Below are positions 37,356-45,773 of a DNA stretch of 64,000 nt, piece by piece. This stretch comes from Sphingomonas sp. HDW15A (GTDB taxonomy: Bacteria > Pseudomonadota > Alphaproteobacteria > Sphingomonadales > Sphingomonadaceae). Each line of letters starts with the position of its first letter. The stretch's first letter is position 1. The position numbers were made by a program, and so were the translations under genes. The stretch lies in NCBI RefSeq assembly GCF_011301715.1, contig NZ_CP049870.1, forward strand, positions 1 to 64,000, in the 5' to 3' direction. The notes below the pieces were generated by a model, which saw nothing but the letters and a program-made list of their open reading frames with translations, had not been told where the DNA came from and made no database searches.

Positions 37356-38669
37356 TTAGCGCGCGGCCGTTTGCATTCCGCCCTTCTTCGGCCCGTCCAG
37401 CAGGGCTGCGATGACCTCATCGTCCCGATTGTAGAGATCCGAGTAGCGAACAATCGTGCCGTCATTCAGAGCGGCCGCGCTGAAATAGACGATATAGACC
37501 GGAAGCGGCTTTACGAAGTTCGCGGTCACCGTCTTGCCGCTGGCGATCTGCTCATCGACCTTTTCGGGCGTCCATTCTCCATTATCGTCCGCCAATAGCA
37601 GCTTGGCGAGATCGACAATGTCCTGGGTCCGGACACAGCCGTGGCTCAGCGCGCGCACTTCGCTGTTGAAGCGACTCCGCGCATTGGTGTCGTGAAGGTA
37701 GATAGCTTCCGAGTTCGGCATCACGAATTTCATCTTGCCTAGGGCATTTGATGGCCCTGGCGGTTGGCGCCAGCGCTGGACCTTGCCGTCTTTGCCCTTG
37801 ACGGCGACATAGCCCTTCTTGCCCGCGACCTCGCGGCCGATGCTCGGCGGGACCTCCCACCAGGGATTGATGACAACGCCAGTCGCAGTCGCGCTTATTT
37901 GCGGGGTCTTGGTCTTGATCGCGCCGGCGATTGCCCGCCGTTTCCAACGTGTCGCCCCATTTTCCACAAGCGTCGCGTGGAAGGAGGGGACGTTGACGAT
38001 GATGTACTTGTCGCCAAGGTCCTTCGGAAGCCAGCGCCATCGGTCCATGTTAAGCCGGATGCGGTGGACTGTCTTGGTATCCGCCTTGTCGGCGCGAGCA
38101 AGTGCCGCTTTCAGCGACAGATATTGCGGGTGCGTGGGGAGCAATGCGCGGAGCGACCCGATGATATTATGCTCGGCAAGGGCGCGGCGAAGGTAGGCCA
38201 TTTGCTCTTCTTCGCCGAACTTGTCGTCCTTGATGTGCCACTCGTTACGGTCAGCGCCCCGCACATGGCCTTGGGCCAGGTCGGACGCGATTCGTCGATA
38301 GAGGTCGGTCGCCGCCTTCGACATCGCCATCGGGTCACCCTGACGCAAAGTCGTTTCCAGTGCGGAATCGTCATAGTCCCGGGGGTCCAGGCCCTCCGCG
38401 GCGAGGCCGGGGATAACCGTCAACAACGCCTGCGCATCGCCTGGCATCCAGATGGGCGGCGGCAAGACCGGCGCCGGGGGCGGAACCGCTGCATCGGGAA
38501 GCGGCGCGATCGGATCGCTAGCGGTCGCGGGGGCCGTTGGCTGAGCGATCGTGGCACGCGGGGTCGGCGCCTGCGCGGCTGGCTGTCCCCAAGCTCCGGC
38601 GAGCGGGATCATGCTCGCTGCCGCGAGCGCCATCGTCTTCCAGTTGCTAATCACTTGTCTTCCCCGCAT
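37356..38669 (-). CDS. L,D-transpeptidase (YcbB-like), exported
   Basis: A 437-residue peptidoglycan cross-linking enzyme with a YkuD catalytic domain. After a signal segment (ALAAASMIPLAGAWG) comes a Pro/Ala linker, a scaffold domain (about residues 90-210) and the catalytic domain with YLHDTNARSRFNSEVRALSHGC and the following VR; the SHGCVR Cys is the nucleophile. The start at 38669 has AGGAAA five bases upstream. It would make 3-3 cross-links and so add to beta-lactam tolerance, as the family does in general. The shorter YkuD-type protein faces it across the terminator. Confidence 0.93.
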   Translation of the reverse strand: MRGRQVISNWKTMALAAASMIPLAGAWGQPAAQAPTPRATIAQPTAPATASDPIAPLPDAAVPPPAPVLPPPIWMPGDAQALLTVIPGLAAEGLDPRDYDDSALETTLRQGDPMAMSKAATDLYRRIASDLAQGHVRGADRNEWHIKDDKFGEEEQMAYLRRALAEHNIIGSLRALLPTHPQYLSLKAALARADKADTKTVHRIRLNMDRWRWLPKDLGDKYIIVNVPSFHATLVENGATRWKRRAIAGAIKTKTPQISATATGVVINPWWEVPPSIGREVAGKKGYVAVKGKDGKVQRWRQPPGPSNALGKMKFVMPNSEAIYLHDTNARSRFNSEVRALSHGCVRTQDIVDLAKLLLADDNGEWTPEKVDEQIASGKTVTANFVKPLPVYIVYFSAAALNDGTIVRYSDLYNRDDEVIAALLDGPKKGGMQTAAR

Positions 38670-38839
38670 TTTTTCCTGGTGCACGGCCCATTGTGCCTGA
38701 CGCCAGTCATACCAGCGATGAACGATAGCGGCCAGTCAGGGAATCGCGCGAATCCGACGAATTTCGGTGAGCGGAGTCTTAACCACGGCGTGTTACAGCT
38801 AAGCCTTGTCGACTCGGGGCAGGCAAAGGGGCGCAGAGA

Positions 38840-39142
38840 GTGAAACGGTGGGTGGACGCGCTGAAGCGGTTGATCGACGCTCGCCGGGAGCCACGCCGGA
38901 CTGCGTCCCAGTACGTCGGGCTGACGGTCGCGGGGAAGGAGCATCAGGTTCCGCTTCTCGATATCTCTCCATCCGGTGCGATGATCGGTTTCGACGATCC
39001 AATGGAAGCCGGGGAATCCGTTGTAATCCATGTGCTTGACCGCGAACCGCTTCACGGGCAGGTGCGCTGGTCGCGCGGTGGCCGCGTGGGTATCGGTTTC
39101 GATCCGGCGACGAAGCAAGACGGGGAATACGAAGAGAAATGA
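38840..39142 (+). CDS. PilZ domain protein (first of a tandem pair)
   Basis: A 100-residue PilZ-like protein. The motif region RREPRRTASQYVG holds arginines that could bind cyclic di-GMP, and DISPSGAMIGF is the D/N-x-S-x-x-G motif. VRWSRGGRVGIGF closes the barrel. PilZ proteins sense c-di-GMP and alter motility or envelope functions. It overlaps the next PilZ gene by 4 bases. A GGDEF-EAL enzyme is 9 kb away. Confidence 0.85.
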   Translation: MKRWVDALKRLIDARREPRRTASQYVGLTVAGKEHQVPLLDISPSGAMIGFDDPMEAGESVVIHVLDREPLHGQVRWSRGGRVGIGFDPATKQDGEYEEK

Positions 39143-39441
39143 TCAAGGCGCGGATCGCCAATGCGGAAGATGGCTCGGAGCGCCGCCGCGACGAACGCAT
39201 TCCGGTCGATATCGAGGGGAAGGTGCGTGAGCTTGGCATGGAGGGCTCGGAGGCGCGGGTCCTCAACCTGTCGGAAAGCGGCTTCATGGCCGAAACGACC
39301 GCCGCCTTCGATGTTGGCGCAAGGGTCTGGCTGATCATTCCAGGGCGCGAACGCGCGAGCGCCGTGGTTCGCTGGACGGCCGGCCACCGGCTTGGCGCAG
39401 AATTCGCCGAGCCTGTTTCGCTGGATGGCGTCAAAGATTGA
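39139..39441 (+). CDS. PilZ domain protein (second of a tandem pair)
   Basis: A 100-residue PilZ protein with a clear RxxxR motif (RRRDERIPVDI) and NLSESGFMAET as the second c-di-GMP contact, then VVRWTAGHRLGAEF. It overlaps its neighbour by 4 bases and probably arose by duplication; the two differ most at the N-terminus. The RRRDER motif is a better match to a working c-di-GMP site than the copy in the first gene. No partner domain is present. Confidence 0.86.
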   Translation: MIKARIANAEDGSERRRDERIPVDIEGKVRELGMEGSEARVLNLSESGFMAETTAAFDVGARVWLIIPGRERASAVVRWTAGHRLGAEFAEPVSLDGVKD

Positions 39442-39562
39442 TTTTCTGCTCGGCGTTCCGCCAGCAGACGTGACAATTCCGCAACATTAAGCCGGTCCCG
39501 AAACGGAACTCGTGAAACTTCGCGGGTTCTAAACCGTTCAAATCGCCCGAAAGGGTTGAAAC

Positions 39563-39823
39563 ATGACTGGCATTCCCACGCTCAGCGACCTCAAGATGAA
39601 GCACGATCCGATGGGTCGGGGTTATCACGCGGTCTATCGCGAACAGGAAGTGAATCACTGTCCCGGTTGCGGACGTACGCATTGGATCATCGGCCGCATG
39701 TCGGCGGAATGTGCCTTTTGCTCGACGGCGCTGCCATTGGCAGAGGCGAGCATGCATTCGCATAGCGGGCCGGCGATCATTCATCACCGGAACCGGATGT
39801 CGACGCCCGCCTGGGCCGCCTGA
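39563..39823 (+). CDS. small hypothetical protein with zinc ribbon
   Basis: An 86-residue protein. A four-cysteine ribbon is seen: HCPGCGRTHWIIGR, then ECAFCSTAL, with the remaining region His-rich (SMHSHSGPAIIHHR). Similar small proteins are frequent in sphingomonads; function unknown. A convincing terminator (39876-39917) follows on the plus strand. A likely promoter region lies in the 120 bases upstream. Confidence 0.7.
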   Translation: MTGIPTLSDLKMKHDPMGRGYHAVYREQEVNHCPGCGRTHWIIGRMSAECAFCSTALPLAEASMHSHSGPAIIHHRNRMSTPAWAA

Positions 39824-39827
39824 CGTC

Positions 39828-40742
39828 TTACCGGCCCCGCCTGACCGGGACCGGTGCATTGCAAAGATCCACCCCACCGGCGGGACGAATATAAAAATCG
39901 TCCCGCCGGTTCTTTTTGACGTGAAGCCATGCTGCGAAGCTTTGGCTCTTCTCGTCGAGATATTCGAAGCGGGGCCTTTCGGCATCGGGCAGCATCGACG
40001 CGAGGCGAACGCTCGCGATCGGCACGTCCGAGGTGCGCTCTTTGTAGAATCCCAGCGCTTCGGTGCCGCGCGGGAGACTCGAAAGATGTTCGATCCCGCT
40101 GACCACCCGACCGACGACGGCGATCACCCGGTCCAGTGAGCGCGGCGCATGACCGATCGCGGCATAAAGCTCGCCGCCCATTCCCGTATCTGGGGAAAGT
40201 CCACGTCCGACGCCGACGCTGGCGTAGCAATGCACGAGGTTCGCGGTTCCGGCCTTGGTATCGTAGGCGACCGGCCAACCGCCGACATAACCGGCAGCCG
40301 GCGCGTAGGAATCGGGCGAACCGAGCGGCGTGATGTCGAGTCCCGCCAAAGGCCGCTCATACTCCGCCGGAGGCTGGGCAACGACCCCCGCCGGAAGCGG
40401 TTTTTCGCTTTCATTGTTGCCCCATTGCGCGACGTAATTGTCCTGGACGCGGTAGATCGCCGCGCCCGTCCAATATCCGTTTTTCGCCAGCGCTCGGATG
40501 TTGGCGACGTGAACCGGCGCGAACAACGGCGCGAGCTGGACGACGATTCGCTTTCCGGATTTCAGGTCGATGATCATCAAGTCATCGGCGGAGATCGCCT
40601 TCCATTCCGCCGGTTTCGCTGCCTGAACGATCGAGGTCGGAGTCGCTCCCGCAGGAACTGCCACCGACGGCGAGCTATTCAATGCTGGAGAGGCATTGCC
40701 GACGGCAATCAACATGGCAGGCAAAAGGGCAACACGTCGCAT
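39828..40742 (-). CDS. cyclophilin-type peptidylprolyl isomerase, exported
   Basis: A 304-residue protein with a signal peptide (VALLPAMLIAVGNASPA) and a cyclophilin-like domain: APVHVANIRALAKNGYWTGAAIYRVQDNYVAQWG, then GMGGELYAAIGHAP and IAVVGRVVSGIEHL. It is longer and more divergent than the cyclophilin at 26362. The start at 40742 follows AAGGAG with good spacing; MAKEMS upstream is in frame but lacks a site. The last codons overlap the plus-strand terminator of the zinc-ribbon gene. Confidence 0.86.
   Translation of the reverse strand: MRRVALLPAMLIAVGNASPALNSSPSVAVPAGATPTSIVQAAKPAEWKAISADDLMIIDLKSGKRIVVQLAPLFAPVHVANIRALAKNGYWTGAAIYRVQDNYVAQWGNNESEKPLPAGVVAQPPAEYERPLAGLDITPLGSPDSYAPAAGYVGGWPVAYDTKAGTANLVHCYASVGVGRGLSPDTGMGGELYAAIGHAPRSLDRVIAVVGRVVSGIEHLSSLPRGTEALGFYKERTSDVPIASVRLASMLPDAERPRFEYLDEKSQSFAAWLHVKKNRRDDFYIRPAGGVDLCNAPVPVRRGR
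39876..39917 (+). terminator. intrinsic terminator inside the end of the convergent cyclophilin gene
   Basis: A perfect 13-bp stem ACCGGCGGGACGA (39876-39888) / TCGTCCCGCCGGT (39898-39910) with a 9-base A-rich loop, followed on the plus strand by TTCTTTTT. It stops transcription of the zinc-ribbon gene, yet these bases also encode the cyclophilin C-terminus (RRDDFYIRPAGG). Confidence 0.85.
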
Positions 40743-40777
40743 CGACATCTCCTTCGCCACCTGTGTATGCGAGCGTC

Positions 40778-41946
40778 ATGTATCTCGCTACCCTGATGCT
40801 GCTCGGCTCCGGCGAGCTCGGCCGGGAGTTCGCGATCGCAGCGAAAAGGCTCGGTTGCCGGGTCGTCGCCTGCGATCGTTATGACGACGCGCCGGCGATG
40901 CAGGTCGCCGACGCGCGTGAGGTCTTCCCGATGCTCGACGGTGCGGCGCTCCGTGCTGCCGTCGAGAAGCACCGGCCCGACCATATCGTGCCGGAGATTG
41001 AAGCCATCGACACCGCCACGCTGGCCGTGCTTGAAAGCGAAGGCTGGCACGTCGTGCCATCGGCCAAGGCCACGCAGCTGACGATGAACCGCGACGGCAT
41101 CCGCGATTTCGCGGCCCGGGAACTTGGCCTGACGACATCGCGCTACCTGTTCGCGGAAAGCCGCGACGAAGCCATTGCCGCGGTCGGCGAAGTCGGCCTC
41201 CCTGCCGTGGTCAAGCCGGTCATGTCGTCCAGCGGCAAGGGCCAGAGCCTTGCCCGTACGGCCGATGAACTCGGGACTGCCTATGAGTATGCCGTAGCAA
41301 ACATGCGCGGCGACCGGCCGCGGGTAATCGTCGAGGAGTACATCGACTTCGAGTCCGAGATCACTTTGCTTACGGTCTCGACCCGCGACGGCGTACTGTT
41401 CTGCCCACCGATCGGCCATCGCCAGGAATCAGGCGACTATCGCGAAAGCTGGCAGCCAGCACGGATCGATGCGGCGGTCCTTCGCTCGGCGGAGGAACAA
41501 GCGGCCAAGGTCGTGACGTCGCTCGGCGGATATGGCCTTTTCGGGGTCGAGTTCTTCATTGCCGGCGGCCGCGCGATCTTTTCAGAACTGAGCCCCGTCC
41601 CCACGACACCGGCATGGTGACGTTGATCGGCCAGTCCCCCAACGAGTTCGAGCTCCATCTGCGGGCGGTCCTCGGGCTTCCCATTCCGGCGATCGAGGAC
41701 TTCGGCCCATCGGCTTCCGCGGCCATCCTCGCTTCGTCGGCAATAGAGGCGTATGCGTATGGCGGCGTTGCCGGAGCGCTGGCGCTAGGAAAACCCGGCG
41801 CGCCAGTCGACCTCCGCCTGTTTGCAAAGCCGGTCGCGCACAAGAATCGACGAATGGGCGTAGCGCTCGCCCGGGGCTCAACCGTGGAGCAAGCGGTGGA
41901 GATTGCCGCCAAGGCAGCCGAAACCGTCAGCATCAAGCCGCGTTGA
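40778..41946 (+). pseudogene. purT: formate-dependent phosphoribosylglycinamide formyltransferase 2, frameshifted
   Basis: PurT makes formylglycinamide ribotide from GAR, formate and ATP, an ATP-grasp enzyme. It begins YLATLMLLGSGELGREF and carries the VMSSSGKGQS and [16 protein letters not shown] blocks, with [13 protein letters not shown] near residue 260. The frame breaks at four C (41593-41596): the given reading becomes [11 protein letters not shown] and stops, while one extra C gives [14 protein letters not shown] and continues with [16 protein letters not shown] to 41946. Corrected length is 389 residues, as in the family. Likely intact in the cell. Confidence 0.9.
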
Positions 41947-41966
41947 TCGGGACAGAGGAGAAGGTG

Positions 41967-42383
41967 ATGCGGATCACGACATGTTTGATCGTCGCGGCAC
42001 TTGCCGCGGGCTGCGGCAGCGAGCCGGAAGCGCCGCCCGCTCCGCCCAAGGAGATAATGGTCCGCTCGGAATCGCAGAAGCAATTGTTCGAACTCAATGA
42101 GCTTAACCGGGCAATCGCACTAAAGCGGGCCATTCGCGACTTCGGCCCCAAGTGCCTTCGAGTCACGAAAGCCGGCTACGTCGGCCGCTACAAGAACATG
42201 GATTACTGGACGGCGACCTGCGAGGACGAGCACAACCGCACACGCGACTGGGCCTTGTTCATCGGCGCCAACGACAGCGTTCAGGTCCGCCTGTGCGAAG
42301 ATGTCGCCAAGGTCGGATTGCCGGCTTGCGTGGTTCCGGAAGGGAAAATTGCTCCTGGCGAGCCGGCGAACAGCACCGGCTAG
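41967..42383 (+). CDS. hypothetical lipoprotein
   Basis: A 138-residue protein with a lipobox (VAALAAGCGSE) so probably lipid-anchored after signal peptidase II. The mature part has a short Pro-rich linker (APPAPPKE) and a Cys-containing domain (CLRVTKAGYVGRYKNMDYW ... WALFIGANDSVQVRLC). The start at 41967 follows GAGGAGAAGG. No family is recognised. It follows purT by 20 bases and may be cotranscribed. Confidence 0.72.
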   Translation: MRITTCLIVAALAAGCGSEPEAPPAPPKEIMVRSESQKQLFELNELNRAIALKRAIRDFGPKCLRVTKAGYVGRYKNMDYWTATCEDEHNRTRDWALFIGANDSVQVRLCEDVAKVGLPACVVPEGKIAPGEPANSTG

Positions 42384-42386
42384 CCG

Positions 42387-42647
42387 TCAATCACATTTGC
42401 GCGTTGTCTTGACCGCTCCGTCGGGGCGCTTTTCCTTGATCGTCACGCATTTCCCGCTGCGAAATTCCTCCCTCACCGTTCCGTCCGAAGCCTGGGTCCG
42501 GCTGTCCGGCTTTTCGACCCGCTCGTTGCCGCGCAGTTCATATTTGAAGTCGGTCGGAGTGGCCGGCTTCGACTGCGCATAAGCCGCGCCGGCAAGCCCA
42601 AGGGCAAGCCCGACACTAGCGGCAATCAATATTGACTTGCGAATCAT
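42387..42647 (-). CDS. small hypothetical exported protein
   Basis: An 86-residue protein with a signal peptide (ASVGLALGLAGAAYAQS) and a small charged mature region: FKYELRGNERVEKPDSR and GKCVTIKEKRPDGAVKTTRK. Ends in CD. Cleavage is expected after AYA. The ATG at 42647 has GAAGGAG upstream. No family recognised. It follows the B2 gene on the same strand with a gap of about 60 bases. Confidence 0.7.
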   Translation of the reverse strand: MIRKSILIAASVGLALGLAGAAYAQSKPATPTDFKYELRGNERVEKPDSRTQASDGTVREEFRSGKCVTIKEKRPDGAVKTTRKCD

Positions 42648-42708
42648 CGCTACACTCCTTCGCTGAACCTTATAACGAAAACAGGTGAATGAGTGCTGTC
42701 TTCGCGGT

Positions 42709-43124
42709 TCACCCGCTGAACGTCGCGAGGAGGGGATAGTCGCCGCAATTCTCGCATCCGACGACCGGAGTCGCACCCGAAGTCACCCAGACATGGGCGG
42801 TCAGGCTACTTCCTTCTGCGCCGCCCCGTAATGCAAGTCATAGGCTCGACCGCGCCGCCGAAGCATCCATGCCGCCGCCAATCCCTGCTCGAAGCATTTC
42901 GCCCGCCAAGGCAAGCGCCTGCCCCAGGCCGCAACCGCCCGGCGAATCCAGTAGGCCGTCTCGGGCCGTCCATCACCTCCTTCGTCAAGGCTCTCGGCAA
43001 TGGTCCGGAACGACCGAAACCGGATCGCCATTGTCGCCGCAAGGATTGCGGCGCCGGCTTTCGCAAGCAAGGCGGGCGAGGCCGGCCGATCGTGATCGCG
43101 GCACATGGGCGAAGGGCGAATCAT
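42709..43124 (-). pseudogene. lasso-peptide-type B2 (transglutaminase-like) protein, frameshifted
   Basis: The protein matches the B2 leader peptidase family (Transglut_core3): GRRLPWRAKCFEQGLAAAWM and LRRRGRAYDLHYG hold the catalytic Cys. As given it stops at 42801 after GAAQKEVA. One base added at 42812-42813 (CC, plus strand) continues as GSSLTAHVWV with the catalytic His and then GCENCGDYPLL with the Asp, ending at 42709 with 138 residues. In lasso pathways B2 cuts the leader from a precursor held by a B1 protein. No precursor, B1 or asparagine-synthetase-like cyclase is seen nearby, so this is an orphan copy. Confidence 0.75.
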
Positions 43125-43144
43125 GCATTCGAGACCAATGTCGT

Positions 43145-43363
43145 TCAGGCGACTTGGGAAAGGCGTTCGTCGATCTCGAGGCAGCGGTAACGGTTGCGGA
43201 TCTCGCTATTGAAGAACTGGCCCTTGGAGAAGGCCTGGGCGAAACGCTCGGCCATCACCGCCGGAACCCCGAAATAGCGGTAGCGCCGGCCGCTGGTGAA
43301 TAGCAGCTCAAGTTCCTGCCTGGTCGGGAGATACCAGGCACCGGTGATGGCCGAACTGGTCAT
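43145..43363 (-). CDS. KTSC domain protein
   Basis: A 72-residue KTSC-type protein: SSAITGAWYLPTRQELELLF, GRRYRYFGVPAVMAERFAQA and FSKGQFFNSEIRNRY match the family, whose short name comes from a C-terminal motif. The fold is a small beta-rich domain seen in RecQ-linked and stand-alone proteins; function is unclear, with some link to nucleic acids. ATG at 43363 is used; TTG at 43387 is possible. It precedes the B2 gene by about 20 bases and may share its transcript. Confidence 0.82.
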   Translation of the reverse strand: MTSSAITGAWYLPTRQELELLFTSGRRYRYFGVPAVMAERFAQAFSKGQFFNSEIRNRYRCLEIDERLSQVA

Positions 43364-43419
43364 GACGAAATAACGCGCGAGCGCCAAAATGGATTCATCG
43401 GCGCGATTTTTCCTTAGGT

Positions 43420-43626
43420 GTGGCTAAGAAATGGGCCGATGTCCCGATGGCGCCGCCAGCATCCGTGAACCCGCTCGATCCGCTATTGGCCAGAGCCGCA
43501 AAGAGCGCGTTTCCGGGCAGATGGCACGCTTTGAACGCTCTCTTTGGCCGCCGTCGCTGTCCTAAAGACCGCTATGGCCGTGACTTGAAGACCGTCACGA
43601 GAACGTTGCCGAGCGATGCGACATAA
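43420..43626 (+). CDS. doubtful small open frame in an otherwise empty 390-base gap
   Basis: The region 43364-43754 has no confident gene. One open frame of 68 codons begins with GTG at 43420 (AKKWADVPMAPPASVNPLD ...) and ends ...TLPSDAT. It has no good ribosome site, no recognised family and a mixed composition. I list it as a possibility only. The rest of the gap likely holds the promoter of the DUF2171 gene. Confidence 0.2.
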   Translation: MAKKWADVPMAPPASVNPLDPLLARAAKSAFPGRWHALNALFGRRRCPKDRYGRDLKTVTRTLPSDAT

Positions 43627-43754
43627 TCGACCGCCGCTGAAATGCGCGAATCGGGCCTGGCGCCGCGGTAGGTTGGTCGCAAGTCGTCCTGGTGTTAAAG
43701 GGAGCTTCGGCTTCGCCCGTGTGTTCAGGCTTTTCCACCGCAGGAGATGAAGTG

Positions 43755-43994
43755 ATGAGCGACCTGTCGAACATCAGGGAACATATGGAAGTGATCGGCG
43801 CGGACGGCGTTCGTGTCGGCACCGTCGACAAGGTCGAGGACGGCCGGATCAAGCTGACCAAGGACAGCAGCACCCCGAGTCACCAGGGTCATCATCATTT
43901 CATCGCCGGCGGCCTCGTCGCAGATGTGGAGGGCGACCAGGTGCGGCTTTCCGCCAATGCAGACGTCGCCCTGACCTTTGAAGAAGAAAAATAG
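43755..43994 (+). CDS. DUF2171 domain protein
   Basis: A 79-residue PRC-barrel-like protein: NIREHMEVIGADGVRVGTVD with VEDGRIKLTKDSS, then HHHFIAGGLVADV. DUF2171 proteins are small stress-associated or unknown proteins of alphaproteobacteria. The ATG at 43755 follows CAGGAG by eight bases; the longer frame to 43692 lacks support. No operon partner. Confidence 0.85.
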   Translation: MSDLSNIREHMEVIGADGVRVGTVDKVEDGRIKLTKDSSTPSHQGHHHFIAGGLVADVEGDQVRLSANADVALTFEEEK

Positions 43995-44066
43995 TCGACC
44001 CTCGAATTTATTGCGGCTTAATTAGCGATTGCCGCTTTTCGATAGTCCTGACTAAGTTGCCGTCCG

Positions 44067-44822
44067 ATGGACGCGCGGCATTATTCCCCGTTGCACAGGT
44101 TGAGCCGCGCGATCCTCGCGCGCGGGTCCGAAAAGCTGCGCGGAACCGACTGGTGGGCGGTATTCGTCGAAATTGCGATCGTCGTTCTTGGCATCCTCAT
44201 TGCCTTCCAGCTCGATTCCTGGGGCGAGCGACGCGAGCAGCGGCGCGCGGAGCGCCTTCTCTGGCAGCGGCTCGCCGAGGAAACGCGGAACGACATCGCC
44301 GTGCTGGACAACGTTCTTGGCCAGCATCTCGAAAGCGCTGAGAATTATCGCCTGCTGGCCGATGCCGTGGCCAATCCGGGACGGCAGGTCGATTTTGACG
44401 GGCGTGGCCGGGCCACATGCAACCTGCTTCGCCTGCCCGCCGTCCAGCGGCAGTCGTCGGGGGCTATCGGTCAAGCCGCCGGTTCGCGACTGGAATTGAT
44501 CAGCGATCCGGAGCTTCGGAAACTTCTTCGTCAGGCGGACGCCAACCGCATTTTCTCGGACCGGCAACTGGACTTCTTCCGGGCGAACTTCCTTCGCTAC
44601 GGCGACAATATCGAACCGCACATGCTTTGGCGGTTCATCGACAATGGGCGAACAGCCTGCCGGGTCAATGTCGATGCATTGCGAGCAGATTCTAAGGCAG
44701 TCGCGCTGCTTCCAAAGCTCTATCGCGATCAGCGTCAGTTTGCGCGTTACCGCGCATACGAGGTGCAATCGCTTCGGGCAGTCGAAAAGCGCGTTCTCGA
44801 ATTGATCAATTCACAATCCTGA
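44067..44822 (+). CDS. single-helix membrane protein (DUF6090-like)
   Basis: A 251-residue protein with one N-terminal helix (WWAVFVEIAIVVLGILIAFQ) followed by a charged helical region LDSWGERREQRRAERLLWQRLAEE, and a mostly helical soluble domain. The helix plus RREQRRAE-type segment resembles the DUF6090-like group. Function unknown. Its stop overlaps the end of convergent yghU by 12 bases. Confidence 0.7.
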   Translation: MDARHYSPLHRLSRAILARGSEKLRGTDWWAVFVEIAIVVLGILIAFQLDSWGERREQRRAERLLWQRLAEETRNDIAVLDNVLGQHLESAENYRLLADAVANPGRQVDFDGRGRATCNLLRLPAVQRQSSGAIGQAAGSRLELISDPELRKLLRQADANRIFSDRQLDFFRANFLRYGDNIEPHMLWRFIDNGRTACRVNVDALRADSKAVALLPKLYRDQRQFARYRAYEVQSLRAVEKRVLELINSQS

Positions 44823-45668
44823 AGAATCCAGCACCCGGTCGATATCCTCGGCGGAGTGGCGCTCGTCGAGCACGCCGGTCTTATTGACGATCTTGCCGCG
44901 CTTTACCGCCGGGCGCTGAGCAATCCGTTCGGCCCATTCCATCAGCCGCGGATAGCTTTTCGCGTCGAGGAAGACTTCGGCACCCTCATAGGAGCGTCCG
45001 CGCGCCAGCTGGCCGTACCACGGCCAGGCCGCAATATCCGCGATCGAGTAACTCTCGCCGGCCAGATAGGGAACCTCGGCCAGCCGCTTGTCGAGCAGGT
45101 CCAGATGGCGCTTGGCCTCCATTGCAAAGCGATCGAGGGCATAGTCGAACCGCGCCGGGGCATAAGCGAAGAAATGGCCGAAGCCGCCGCCAAGGAAGGG
45201 ACCCGCGCCCATCTGCCAGAATAGCCAGTTTAGCGTTTCCGCCCGCTCCCGGCCATGCTTCGGCAGAAAGGCGCCGAACTTGTCTGCAAGGTAAAGGAGG
45301 ATTGCGCCGCTTTCGAACAGGCGGATCGGCTGCTCCGGATCGCTTTGGTCGAGCAGTGCCGGGATCTTTCCGTTGGGATTGATCGCCGTGAAGCCGGAGC
45401 CGAACTGGTCGCCAGCGCCAATGTCGATCCGCCAGGCGTCATATTCGGCCCCCTGGTAGCCGAGCGCCAGCAGCTCTTCGAACAGGATCGTGACCTTGAC
45501 GCCGTTCGGGGTCGCCAGGCTGTAAAGCTGGAATGGGTGCCTTCCGGACGGCAGGTCACGCTCGAATCGCGCTCCCGCAAAGGGTCTATTGATCGAGGCG
45601 AACTGGCCGCCATTTCCTTCGCGATACTGCCACACTTCGCCGGGCCGAATATCCGTCGCGGTCGTCAT
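44811..45668 (-). CDS. yghU: glutathione S-transferase-like disulfide-bond oxidoreductase (YghU type)
   Basis: A 285-residue GST-fold protein. It carries the N-terminal extension of YghU (PGEVWQYREGNGGQFASIN), the thioredoxin-like domain (HPFQLYSLATPNGVKVTIL), the glutathione contacts NPNGKIPALLD and FESGAILLYLADK, and a C-terminal helical domain ending in GVLDERHSAEDIDRV. The family reduces organic hydroperoxides and disulfides with glutathione. The ATG at 45668 has AAAGGAA upstream. A hybrid histidine kinase is divergent from it, sharing about 100 bases. Confidence 0.93.
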   Translation of the reverse strand: MTTATDIRPGEVWQYREGNGGQFASINRPFAGARFERDLPSGRHPFQLYSLATPNGVKVTILFEELLALGYQGAEYDAWRIDIGAGDQFGSGFTAINPNGKIPALLDQSDPEQPIRLFESGAILLYLADKFGAFLPKHGRERAETLNWLFWQMGAGPFLGGGFGHFFAYAPARFDYALDRFAMEAKRHLDLLDKRLAEVPYLAGESYSIADIAAWPWYGQLARGRSYEGAEVFLDAKSYPRLMEWAERIAQRPAVKRGKIVNKTGVLDERHSAEDIDRVLDSSGL

Positions 45669-45773
45669 GCTCGTTCCTTTCTCGGATTGATCGCCAGATG
45701 GGGTCTTTGAGTGCCGAAGCAATGGGAGCCATGGCGTCTTGCTTGCATGTGGATAACGGAGCAGGTTCGCGGC

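Noticed and set aside
42709-43754. A full lasso peptide cluster around the B2 gene
   Set aside because: No precursor with a Gly-led core, no PqqD-like B1 and no asparagine-synthetase-like cyclase could be read in any frame nearby.
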